A DNA stretch of 64,000 nt, taken from the NCBI RefSeq assembly GCF_000150275.1, contig NW_002060945.1, positions 9,259,650-9,323,649 of the forward strand, read 5' to 3'. This document shows, in pieces, positions 12,689-23,720 of the stretch. The notes under the pieces were generated by a model. It made no database searches. It had not been told where the DNA came from and worked only from the letters and a program-made list of their open reading frames with translations. The stretch is from Trichoplax adhaerens. Taxonomy: Eukaryota > Placozoa > Uniplacotomia > Trichoplacea > Trichoplacidae. The position numbers were made by a program, and so were the translations under genes. How positions within the stretch are numbered: the first letter of the stretch is position 1; each line of letters begins with the position of its first letter.

Positions 12689-14030
12689 CTACAAAGTGGT
12701 TGTTACTTCGCCCGATCGGATGGCATCGTAATATTTATCAATGGCCTTTTGCATTTCAGATTTCTGTAATGCTTTCAGGAAGACATCTAATGTACCTGAT
12801 TTTCCCTTACTGCAAGACCAGGTCAAAAAAAGTTTATAATACTGATTATAACTGCCACGCTCATCGTGACTAATATCGTCAGTATCTTGCTCCTTTAGCT
12901 TAAGTTTATTTGCCACTTTCTTAAAATCGTTTCTCTGAAGCCGAGAAGCGAAAAAATCGAATGTTTGACGTAGGTTATCTCCTGGAAAAAAAATATGATA
13001 TAAGTTTATGTAAACGGTAATTTAACGATTTATATAAGCATATGCAGTATTAACTGGATAATTAAGTATATTACCATTGCGAACAATTAGAAAAATCAAG
13101 AGTGTAATTATATTTATCTTTGGATTGATACGCTTATTACTGTACAAGCAGAAATTACTCAGGTATAGCTTAAGCGCTCACGTAGTTTGCTAGTTAATTG
13201 AGAATGAGTGTATAAATATAGCCATGTCCTCTACTGTACTGTACAATCTTTTGGATGAAATAGTAAAAGCATAAAATGGAGTACCTTGCATGCTAGGGTA
13301 ATACAGTATAGTATAAATTTCTGAACCTTGTATTGACAGAGCTTTCCTATAATCATATCTATTAGTCAAATGTTTCACTCGTGATATTTTACGTACTTGT
13401 ATACCAAATATAACACATGTATCTCAGCACATAATGCATGCTATGTATATTATAATTCTGCATATACATGAATGTATAGTAACTGCTTCCATAAATTAAT
13501 CCTAAATCGCCTGCCTACTATCCATAACTGCATACTGCAATAGGTAACTATATATGTTTTTTTTAATATAGAAATATATACGTATATCAATGGGATGAAT
13601 TAAATTATACTGCATTTTTACCCCATCTAGCGAGATCTTGCTCAGATAAGGCATTATTACTTAAATCTGTATCCTTGTTTTCATCTGGTCTGGCTGTATT
13701 TTTATCGACATTGATATCTTTCTTTATCTCTTCCCCAATATGTCGACAATTACATGAAGGTTGAGTAATGATTTTTAAAAAGACGTGGAATTGATTAACC
13801 GTTTTACTGAAAAGTAAATTTAACAGTTTGAAATTGGCATCAGAATCGATCTGCAATTGCGACAAATTATTAGTAATATTTCGCAATTCCTCCAGAGATA
13901 AAACACCTTCGTTGAATAATTCCGAAGCAACTTGCTTAGTTTGTAAATTATCTTTTAGTGATGTGAAATTTTTCCTTAAAGCCTCAAATTCCTTTTGATC
14001 ATCTTTTAAAGGAGATTCACCATCGGCCAT
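12689..14030 (-). CDS. CARD plus death-domain adaptor (CRADD/RAIDD-like)
   Basis: Two exons on the minus strand, 14030-13622 and 12981-12689, join in phase 1 (TGG G|GA GAT) to give about 233 aa. Residues about 10-95 form a helical domain with the CARD pattern: ELFNEGVLSLEELRNI, then FKLLNLLFSKTVNQFHVFLKI. A polar linker carries a Cys-x-Cys (PSCNC). Residues about 130-225 form a death domain: DLARWGDNLRQTFDFFASRL, VANKLKLKEQDTDDI, YYKLFLTWS, LDVFLKALQKSEMQKAI. CARD followed by death domain in a protein this short is the architecture of CRADD/RAIDD, which links death-domain platforms to CARD caspases. The human protein is slightly shorter. No caspase or partner gene is nearby. The domains are assigned from pattern, so orthology to CRADD is inferred. 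Confidence 0.8.
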
Positions 14031-15192
14031 GATGATTGCTAACGTGGCATGCGAATAGAAAGTTCTAGAGCAAGAGTGCTACTACGCGTCTAAACGCTAT
14101 GACTTTGTATAGCTAGGACACTGCCTGGTCGATCTCCGACCACCCAACACGTTGCCATGCAACGTTAGAGCTTGCTTGTGAACAGTAGTGCGTTTAAGGC
14201 GTACGATTCTAGTCTGCCGGCACAGTAAAATGGCCAGCAATCATAGTCAGCCATAGAATTATCGAATCTGTCTTTTCTTTTTATTTTAGTAGTTCTTGCT
14301 TTTAGTAGTCCCTGGTCACTAATACTCATATTTAGAGATTTTTACAAGAAAATGATACAGTACGATGCAACTGTATAGCACAGTGAGGCAGCTGGATTGC
14401 GGTTACTTTCGGTACTGTGCAAAGATATTGGCTCCAGCCCTCTAAGCGCAATATCGTTTTTAAGAACGATTTGTATATATATACAACAGGTAAAATGAGG
14501 TCTGTTTCCATCCCTAGTGCAGCCTACTGACTGGCTAGCAAAAAAGAAGCAGGGTCGACAAATAGAATCCTGTCTCGCACTCTCGTTGCACTGCAGGGGT
14601 GCAGGTCTACCACCACCTTACTAGTGCATTGCACGAGCAATAGGCAATTCTGAAGATCGATCCATCTTCCCTGTCTGTGTACACCCCATTTGCAATCAAA
14701 AATATAAAAAAAAAAAAACCTTCCTATCTTCCATCCCTTCCGATATTTTCTGTAGCAAACATCAATATCCATTCTGTTCAGTTCGAGCTGTACTACAATT
14801 ATTTTCGATAGCCTTAAGAGATTGCTAGTCCCCCAAAAGAGGTGTGGCTTTTAGCGAGTCGTCAAGATTGAAACTATGCGCAGTCTCATAGCCCCTTTTC
14901 CTAATTCGAAAATCGACAAGTTGTCGCCCCCCTTTAACATCTTCTCCCACCTTTGCAAGCCTACCATCCCTGTTTTTCTTCACCAATTTGGCTGCTTCAA
15001 CTTGTTTTACTCAAGCCGACAAGTAAGCTGTAGGTAAGTGTAGAAAAATGCTGCTTGTAATGGTTATTGATTGTGTAGAGAGTACTTGAAAGTTGATCAG
15101 TAAAGAGTAAGTACGCTTGTATCTTACGTCTTGTGATTAATTGCAGGCAGCTTTGAATTAATTGATCACACGGAGAATTGCAACTATCTGAA
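14031..15192. other. Intergenic / 5' flank of adaptor and gag-like gene
   Basis: Divergent gap: the adaptor reads left from 14030 and the gag-like gene reads right from 15193. No gene is recognised. A possible 5'-UTR intron acceptor (attaattgcag) sits near 15145, about 48 nt before the gag-like ATG. An in-frame TGA at 15163 limits that ORF upstream. Confidence 0.45.
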
Positions 15193-16035
15193 ATGGCTGA
15201 AGAAAGACAATCTACCGAGTCGAAAGCACTACAATGGAACGCCAATGATGAAACGTTAACTGCATTCTTAGATCGATTGCAAGTAGAATTAGATGATCGA
15301 GAAATTATCGATAATCAACAGTGTGTCTCCTGTTTAATTCGAGCACTTCCACCTCTGATACGAAATGGACTGAAAGCCATGTCCAATGATCAAGACGTAA
15401 CACAGCAAGATTACCAACAAGTTGTTGAAGAAATCAAGCAGCAATGCCTACCTCAAGCGCAACCCTCTAAAACGGTGTGGTGGCATCGAGCACAACTCTA
15501 TCAACGAAAGCAAAGATCCAAAGAATCGATTGAACAATATAAAAATGTGCTATTAACGCTTGCCAAACACTGCCAGCTCCATTATCATCAAGATATGATG
15601 TTGACCATGGTATTTATAGCTGGCTTAAGAGAAAGATCCATTCGACGTCGTCTTCTCGATTACCAACAAGAACTCAACTTTATCAAAGTAGTCGATTATG
15701 CTTTAGAAATTAAAGCAGAAAAATCAGCCGTGGAGACTACACAAGATAATACGCGTATCAATCATGACAGTGATCATCATGATGACCATGCTGAAGTCGA
15801 TGATAACAGTAAAAATCCAAGAAGAAATCGAAGGAGAGAAAAAAGACCACAGCAAGCGCGAAATACCTATCATGAATCCAAAAAGTCTTGCTATCGTTGT
15901 GGAAGTTTCGCTCATCTAGCTGCAAGTTGTACCTATAGAAGACTATATTGCGACTGGTGTGGAAAGAAAGGCCATATAGTTCGTGAATGTTATGAAAAAA
16001 TGGACTATGATGACGATTATAACTATTATGATTAA
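15193..16035 (+). CDS. Gag-like protein with two CCHC zinc knuckles
   Basis: Intact single-exon ORF of 280 aa from the ATG at 15193. The frame extends to a TTG at 15178, but an in-frame TGA at 15163 closes it. The middle region has the retrotransposon Gag signature: NQQCVSCLIRALPPLIRNGL, then RKQRSKESIEQYKNVL, then MVFIAGLRERSIRRRLLDYQ. A basic stretch follows, then two perfect C-x2-C-x4-H-x4-C knuckles at about residues 233-246 and 253-266, and an acidic Tyr/Asp tail. No protease, reverse transcriptase or integrase follows the stop, and I saw no flanking LTRs. It is either the remaining gag of a Ty3-type element or a domesticated gag gene. In a window full of decayed copies its open frame is notable. 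Confidence 0.82.
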   Translation: MAEERQSTESKALQWNANDETLTAFLDRLQVELDDREIIDNQQCVSCLIRALPPLIRNGLKAMSNDQDVTQQDYQQVVEEIKQQCLPQAQPSKTVWWHRAQLYQRKQRSKESIEQYKNVLLTLAKHCQLHYHQDMMLTMVFIAGLRERSIRRRLLDYQQELNFIKVVDYALEIKAEKSAVETTQDNTRINHDSDHHDDHAEVDDNSKNPRRNRRREKRPQQARNTYHESKKSCYRCGSFAHLAASCTYRRLYCDWCGKKGHIVRECYEKMDYDDDYNYYD

Positions 16036-18865
16036 AAATAATAATAGGAACCGATCGATAGTCACTCCAATAGAGTTATCCTAGTAATGATAAACATATT
16101 AACCAACATGACTTAGCCTCGGTTATAACAGTATTTAGGAAACGGATATATCTGCTTCTATTTATTGTAACCCATTAATATGCAACTTATCCTATCTTTA
16201 CTATTTTCAATTAATCAATCGCAAATTGCACTACATCGTTATAGATATAGTCCATTTGTAATTGAAAAATTATGTTGAAATTGTTCTCTTATTGATGTTA
16301 TTCGTATCATGGCTTTCCAGTCGCGAGCCATAGGTATTTCTACCTTATTTATTCTCAACATCCAATTTGTTACTGTCAGGCCTTTATTATCAAAATCAAC
16401 TAGTATAGAAGCTAATTCTTATGTTAGTTGTGTTGTACCATGTTGATGACAAAGAATATGTCTACCACTTCATGTGCAATGTACTGTATATTTTGTATAA
16501 TCTTCGTGGATTAAATGATATTTAAGTAATAAAAACTTGTATGTCAACTCTTCGTCTATAACACAGTTATAATCCTTATGTTGTCTCTTATTTCATGTTT
16601 AAGCAATGTGGCTGTTGACTATCTTTTCCATGTCCACTACATGAAAATCCTGTCCTTTTCGATAACGCTACCTTGTTAGTTAATCCTTCCCTTTATCATC
16701 GATAGCAGATAAATTTACCTTACCAATGACTACACGATATTTTGTAAGTATCTCATCGAAAAACATCCAGGTACCTTGAATAACAAATTTTTATTTGATC
16801 AGTAGCTACTTTTGCATGTCGAAGTAAAGAGTTGCTATAGTATACTTTAGCATTGAACTACTGGCTATCAAGCAATGTAGCTATTAACTACTTTCTCCTT
16901 TGCCTACTGCGTTGAATCCTTTTCTTTCCATGCTTCTATTCTTTATTGGATAATCCTATTCTCCTTACGATCTATAAATACGTATATCAGACAACTACCT
17001 CCTGAGAATTAAATAGGATGTCTACAAATGATGTGGACGGTATTTTGCAAGCATCTCATCGATATACATCTTGATACTTTTACGATAGCAAACTTTATAT
17101 TTATCAAAGTATAAAATCCACTTGTACACCATAATGTGCGAAGCGAGAGTTTCCACAGTGTATCTTAATGCAGAAGTACACAATGACGATGATTTACAGG
17201 AATTATCGTATGTAGAATAATTCATACTTTCATGACAAGAAGATAATTTGGACAGACTAATGTGATAATTAATCTATACTACGTATATTCCATGATACTT
17301 TTTTAATACAGAAAATAGTTGTTCAGTTTACTGTAGTACCGATACTTTAAACCCATCTATTTACTGTTAGTCCTTTACTGCATTCTTAAACATTAATCAT
17401 ATTTGATATATATAGGTTATATATCAAACATACGAGTACCTGGTAAATCGATAATGACTAATAAGTGTGGTAGTAGCGTTAGCATAATGGATTAGTTACC
17501 AGAGTCAATAAAACAGATCAAAGCAATACGCTGCCAAATTAAAAAAGACTATCTTGCCTACTTACTATACAACTGTAAGCTATACAATGCAAGCAATAAT
17601 TCTTGGCTATAAACTAGTAAAGTAAGAAAGGCAATAAAAAGTATTAAGCTATTTCCACTAAAATTGTATCAAATACCGTACCGGATAAAAATTATAATGA
17701 CGGATCACGAGTATGATGGAATTCATTCCGTAAGGACGTCAGTTGTCATAATATAGAACAGCAACAGCAATATTTTTGTAATATAGTTTCTTTCCTTGAT
17801 GGGAATAAAGGTGCTTCTTCCCCTATGTATTATAAAAAAAAATATAATTGATAATTAATATAACTTCATAGGGCAAGGATAATATAAACTACCCATTCAA
17901 TTAGTTGCTACAGCAATAAACAATTAATCATTGATTTATGTATGAATCTATAAATAGATAGCATAATGATATCTGACAAAATTTTTACATGTACGCGTAT
18001 ATTAACACTAATTATGTTCTAGGATTTAATTTACCATTCTAGTTATATGAATAGAATCACATATCAATACCTGATATTAAGTCTGAGGAATTTGGAAGCT
18101 GAATTTGAGCTGTTTGTAACGGCAGTCGAGACTTATTCTTATTTGTATCTACATGTAACAAATTGAAAGACATAATTAGTATTATTAGAATTGCTAACGG
18201 CTACTGCATAACTTATAACTTTATAAAGCACACCAAGAGGCAGCGCATAGATAGAGTTTTGCGTTTGAATAAATAATCAGGACTAACATAAAAATTTAAG
18301 TGATGGAATTGAACAAAGTATTTTATGTTAGAACTACTACATGATATGTAACTCCATAGATCTTATCAAAAGTAAGTTCAAAAGTAGAATTTTGAGATTG
18401 AACAAGATCATCAGGACTACTAGCTGTGGTAGTATATTTTACCTGACTTCATAACTATCAAGTTACGGATTATACATTTATATAGAAAAAATCAGCATAA
18501 AAATCCAAATGATGATGGTGTTGGTGAAGATGGTTTACAACTATCAGCGCTAATAGCACTCTATAAAAGCCATTTGTATCATTATTGTGAAATGCCTAAG
18601 GAGTCTACGTCTGTAGACTCTTCGAACCCTCCATCACACTATTAAAACACTAAATTTCTAGCTCATCGTACCAGTTATAAAACCAGAATTAAATTCTTCA
18701 CCTAATTGCGCGCCATCGAAATTATCATCTACGTGAGGAATAATTATAATTAATTCATTATTGGAGATGTAAACACCAATTTACGATTAGGAATAGAAAT
18801 TATTTGCCAGCACTATATAATTAGTAATTTCTATTGCCTGGTAATCGCATCACTTCAAGTTTATC
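16036..18865. other. Non-coding region with relics
   Basis: No intact gene was seen. The stretch contains two related decayed segments (16600-17225, described separately). A loose duplication lies around 18250-18520, where a segment with ATCAGGACTA and CATAAAAAT recurs. A perfect 8-bp-arm hairpin (GAGTCTAC/GTAGACTC) lies near 18602. Confidence 0.4.
16600..17225 (-). pseudogene. Two decayed copies of a short coding segment
   Basis: Two stretches about 270 bp apart are similar: both contain AAGCAATGT, and further on TTTTG(T/C)AAG(T/C)ATCTCATCGA. On the minus strand the right copy reads FDKYKVCYRKSIKMYIDEML and then AKYRP. The left copy reads DQIKICYSR, then after a frameshift WMFFDEILTKYR. Shared protein similarity with a frameshift in one copy indicates duplicated, decayed coding sequence. 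The family is unknown. Confidence 0.4.
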
Positions 18866-21800
18866 CTAGTTAAGTAATTCAGACAGCAATTTAGTTACCG
18901 TACCATGATTATTAATTGATAGATCCCGTTGTTTAAGATTATTTATTTCTTCCATCCGTTGAGATAGATCATAAGCCATAGATCGCTTATCTTGTAGTAA
19001 TCTGTTATTTTCAGCTACAATTATTTAGAGGAAGGAATATACTATAACAATTAACTTTACTTTTCGTTACTGGGAAATTTTAATAGAATTGTTCCAGATT
19101 ATGATATAATTGATATATTTCATTGTTGATTCTTGTAGAGTCTTATTTAATCATCATACCTTGTAGGATTTCAATTTTGTTATTTAATTGCAAAACTATA
19201 GTAGAATTGGACGAATCTTCTTTATCAGATTTGTTACTGGTTTCGAATTTTTTAATAAACGCACTAACTGCCGGTTTTTCTTCTGCTGTTTCTGCAATAA
19301 AATTGATCGGTACGATTTGAAATAGATCTATTTCGTAATAAGCCTATGACGAGAAAATGTGTCGCCTTTTAGTCAATAAACAATTCCTATAGCAACCTGA
19401 TGACTTGCTTGTAGACATAGATGGCTTTCCATCCTCGCTATGTGAAGCATTACTATCTGTACGCTTTCTTGTCTCATCCTTCTTGTCTTTCGCTTCAGTA
19501 ATTACATTCATATCCGCTAATTATGGTGAGAAAATTATAAAAATTAGTTGATATACATTAGCTTTACATCGCAATAGTCTAAATCTATACAGTATCCAAC
19601 TCAGTAATTTAAACTAACACATTAAGTTTTGAACTCTTTCTTGTAAGAGCAAAATCTTTTGATGTTTGGCCGTTGATTTTTTTGCAGGCGATCCCAACTC
19701 AATTGTTCCGCTTGTTAAATCATCTATATATATAAATAAATTAATGTTGGTCATAACTGGTTATCCTTAGTATTTCAATTTTAAATTAAAGAGACTATCA
19801 CGATGGAAATTAATCGCTTGCAATAATAGATAGGAATAGCTTATGCCTAAGTTCCCGGAAATTTACTAAATTCGGCATTTTACAATATGATAAAAACCTT
19901 TGTAGATTATACAATACACTTCATGACCGCATACCTAATAATTGCCATAACTTGAATACTAGCCGTTTTATTTCTTCTTCTCGATCTAACATAATCTTTT
20001 GCGAAATTCTTTTCTCTTGATATAGTCCTTTCTGTTCCACTAAAGTAGCAAAGATAGATTACTATACTGATACATTGATGGGTAAAATAAATGAAAGCCT
20101 AAGTTGTATTAAGACAGTTTAAGCAACGATTAGGATAAATGCGATGGAATTTCTTTAGGCGTAAGTAATATAAATCAAAGTGATGCCTTATTTTGCATTA
20201 ATTCAATCGAAAATCAAGCTCCAATTTATCACACATAGTAACTTGGCCACTTTGCTTTCATGTAGTTTTAACTCATTTTCTTTCTTTTCTAATTGTTCCT
20301 CCAACTGTTTCTTTTCCGAATAAATGGCATCCTTGTCAGCTAGAGATTTTATAGTCAATACAGGCACGATAAAAATGTTGAATGGAATTTCCATAAATAG
20401 ACTATATTAAATGCCAAAGTAGCTTAAATAATAAGCATTAGCTCTTGAGTTATTACAAATATTAACACAAATAATATAAAGTAGTGCTATGAAACAAGAG
20501 TAAACATTTTTGATTACTCATAGCTTAAAATATGAATTTATTAATTCATTTAAGAATTGAAAATATGAATTACTGATATCACTATATCGTATGTAGTCAA
20601 TTACAGCTATTATAGCACTTAAACAGGGGCAAATATTTTTAATTACGAATATTTTGAAATATGAATTTACTAATTAATTTAAGAATTGAAAATATGGATT
20701 ACTGATACCACTATATCATATGTTACTAATCATAGCTATTAGGGGATAGTTACATAATGAATTACATTCGACGTTAATCCTTTTACGTTGGTTCGCTGGA
20801 GTATAACGTATTTACTGTTATTGCAAATATTTATTTTTAAGCTAGGGCATTCTTGACAGGGACATCTGAGAAGAAATTCTGAAATTTCCCCTTAAAAGTC
20901 CCTATTCTTGAGATGATCTAGCGCTAAAAGTATTAGACTTTATCAAAATGATGGCTCGTCTCTCTAGTATTTGCATAACATTATAAGGTTGGTTCTATCA
21001 GTGCTTATGATAGCAAGAATTGGAGAATGCATGCAAACGAAATTTGTTCGTTATAAGAGATAGTTTAATTGATGCAACATGATCGTAGATAGAACCGTAA
21101 ATATGAATTTACCTATGGCGTTCTTTACCTGATACTCTCTCTAAGGTTTTTTGCATGAACTGCATGGGTTCATTGGAAGTGTTTGTTGGACTTCCATCAT
21201 TAGACTGTTCACCTTCTGTGGAGGCTAGTTTTCCTGAATAGAGTTGATTAAAATCAATCAGAATAGTCCTTTTACCTAAGACCACTAGTAGTATTCATTT
21301 TTAAAGCGCATAACACAAATAGACGGAGTAAATTCCTTCAATTTGAATAAATCGTTATCACAGAATTCCACCTTCTATAAATATATCAAAAATAATCTAT
21401 TTTGTATCCATTAGGAATAATGCACCAAGATAGATTAGTTCTATAATCTTGGTGATTAAATTGCAATTATTAAGTTTTATACAGTAGTAAGTGAAATTTT
21501 CATGCAATGGAATAGATCAGTTCTTATAACCAATAACAACAATCGAAAAATTTCTTTTAAATTATTCATCTCAATATCCAATTTATATTTCAATGTGAAT
21601 TCCAACAGGATAATATTGAAATAATAGTAGTGTTACCCATGAAAGTCGAGAGATAATACTTTAATTAATTATTAATGAACGTTTTTAATGTAAATAAGCA
21701 AGTATCTATGGCCTAGTATAAAATAACGATAAAGAATTATCTCGATCATCGATACATAAGACTTTATGATATTAACTCAAGCCCTCAAAAATAGGAATAA

Positions 21801-22540
21801 ATTCATTTAGCCTAACAGATATGAACTACTGATAAATCACTTTTACTAGTTAATGTTTAAATGTAATATCTATGTAAAGGCTAATATAACATTGTTTAAT
21901 GGATCCTTAGCAATAAATGTTCTATTCTAACGACTAAAATGGTTAAGGGTTGCTACAAATTTAATACAAGATATTACATGTTGCATCAGACATTAAACTT
22001 AAAAGTAAATACTACAGACGTAATCTCAGAGTCATTATCATTCTGCATTGCTCCAAAGTTTGTACAAATAACCACTACGGTAAGCTTGGGATCGAGATGG
22101 AAAGAGAGGTACAAAATTGGATTAGTAAAAATATTAAGCTACTACGAATGTTATTGCAGCCAATCTTTTAATAGAAATCATCCTGAATACTAAACGGATG
22201 AACAGAACAGATTCTTATTGATTATAGTACGAACAGCTTTGAAGCAATTTAGAAGAAATCTACCGTTTAACCTGCAAAATTTACTCAAGATAGTATCGCC
22301 AATAAAAATAAAATCGATTTATTTGTTGATGCCGACAAGACGTTAGATAGTAGTGCGATGCTTTGGGTGACAGTGAAAGATAGGATTAAAGAAACATAGA
22401 GACGATATGAACTAAGAGAAATCTCTTACCGTAATTGCCAAACGAATCTGCTCTTCGCCTTAATTCATGAATTTCCACTTGCTTATTACCGACCTTCTTT
22501 TTTAGTGATTCATTCTCTTTCCTTAACGATTCCTTTTCGG
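18866..22540 (-). CDS. Coiled-coil protein, 3' part of gene (5' end not found)
   Basis: Eight minus-strand exons join with unbroken phase: 22540-22430, 21233-21129, 20339-20235, 20039-19935, 19723-19619, 19516-19397, 19291-19160 and 19014-18866 (stop TAG 18866-18868). They encode about 310 residues. Charged heptad-rich segments are ESLRKENESLKKKV, KKQLEEQLEKKENELKLHES, QEKRISQKIMLDREEEIKRL and ENNRLLQDKRSMAYDLSQRM. They are separated by a Ser/Thr/Asn-rich exon and a Lys/Ser/Asp-rich linker (TEAKDKKDETRKR, SHSEDGKPSMSTSKSS). The protein ends TKLLSELLN. All resolved introns are phase 1. Donors at 20235 (gtgtga), 19619 (gttagt) and 19397 (gttgct) are weak and were chosen for frame. I could not place the exons upstream of 22540 and do not recognise the family; a centrosomal or cytoskeletal scaffold is only a guess. 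Confidence 0.7.
20531..20788. repeat. 129-bp tandem duplication in an intron
   Basis: A segment starting TATGAATTTA at 20531 recurs at 20660. Both copies continue with TTTAAGAATTGAAAATATG, ATTACTGAT and CACTATAT, differing at scattered positions. The pair lies inside the 0.8-kb intron between the 21129 and 20339 exon ends of the coiled-coil gene. Confidence 0.75.
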
Positions 22541-22655
22541 CTAATAAAATATGAAGTTATCGATATTATTCAAGTATCATAGCAGGATTGTAAGAGAATG
22601 GTTGCGGCGATATATAATTACTGTTAAATTAATGTACATTTTAATTAGAATGGTA

Positions 22656-23720
22656 TATATGAACGAGCATAAACTATAGTTTGGAATAAGATGAGCATGG
22701 ATAACGAGGCAATCTGATGCCATTACTGATCGTAAATGAAGCTCTTGCTAAAATCTAAGAGCAGGACTAGAAGGCCTAAATCTATGCAACGATTACATTC
22801 TAATCCACTACTCGAATAACTTAGTAGAATTGACAATATCCCATTGCTAGATTATAATCATCAGCGTGAGATATTCCATTTACTAATTTCATCATCATAT
22901 TACTTAATCTAATCTATTGAAGCGATCTTAATAAAAGGTGTTAGACTGTCTAGCAAGTGTAGGATGTTAGCGGATGGTGTGGATATCGGCTAATAAAGTG
23001 TTAAGTAATCGATATTCTGCAAGTATTGTAACAAGATTGAACAGATGTGAGGCTATGGTAGTACATCGATACTGTTAATATACATTGTAATTGTAATTGG
23101 ATCCATGCACGAGCGAAAACTATAATTTCGAATAAGGTGAGCATGGATTCCGATGGAATCTGATGCTATTGCTAATCCTAAATGAAGACTCTTACTGAAA
23201 TCTCTAGGCAGGAAAGATGACCTAAATCAATGCAACGATTGCCTTCCAATCGACTACTCCAATAACTTCAAATCTGCAAAGATAGATCAATCAACGAGTA
23301 AGATTGTCGATATCTTATTGCTCGATTAACAGCATGCGATGCTCTGTTTACTAATACTATCGGGTTATTCAATTGAATTTATTGAAGCGATGATAGCAAA
23401 AATGGAACTCAATAAAAAGCGTTGAAAGGTGTTTGTTTCTTGTTCATTTTCAATCGACTAGAAAAGTCTTTCTCATTTTACAGTCAAATTTTCATTCTTT
23501 TTGTCCTTTACAAAGTTCTGTTTACTAATTTCATCATGTTATTCAATCTAATTTATTGAAAGGATCATAGTAAGGGTAGAGCGGTCGAACAAATGTTGAA
23601 TGCTATTTGTTTCTTGTTCATTTTTAATCCATTCGAAAAGTATATATGCCGCCAACTTTAAAATTTTCTATTTTACTGAGAAATTCAAATTCTTTATATT
23701 CTTTACAGAGCTGTTATCAA
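22656..23720. repeat. Diverged direct repeats, period about 445 bp
   Basis: A segment beginning near 22656 (ACGAGCATAAACTATAGTTT) recurs at about 23110 (ACGAGCGAAAACTATAATTT). Both copies share GGTGAGCATGGAT- and AATCTGATGC-like stretches, CTAAATGAAG and TGCAACGATT. Further right a shorter module recurs near 23420 and 23610 (TGTTTCTTGTTCATTTT), each followed by a T-rich block. No conserved reading frame was found. Confidence 0.65.

Noticed and set aside
13190-13378. 62-codon minus-strand frame in the CARD/death-domain gene
   Set aside because: It falls in the intron between the two coding exons; splice phase joins 13622 directly to 12981.
18596-18640. TTCGAACCC beside a perfect 8-bp hairpin, considered as a tRNA T-arm/B-box
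   Set aside because: No matching A-box, acceptor stem or cloverleaf could be laid out on either strand.
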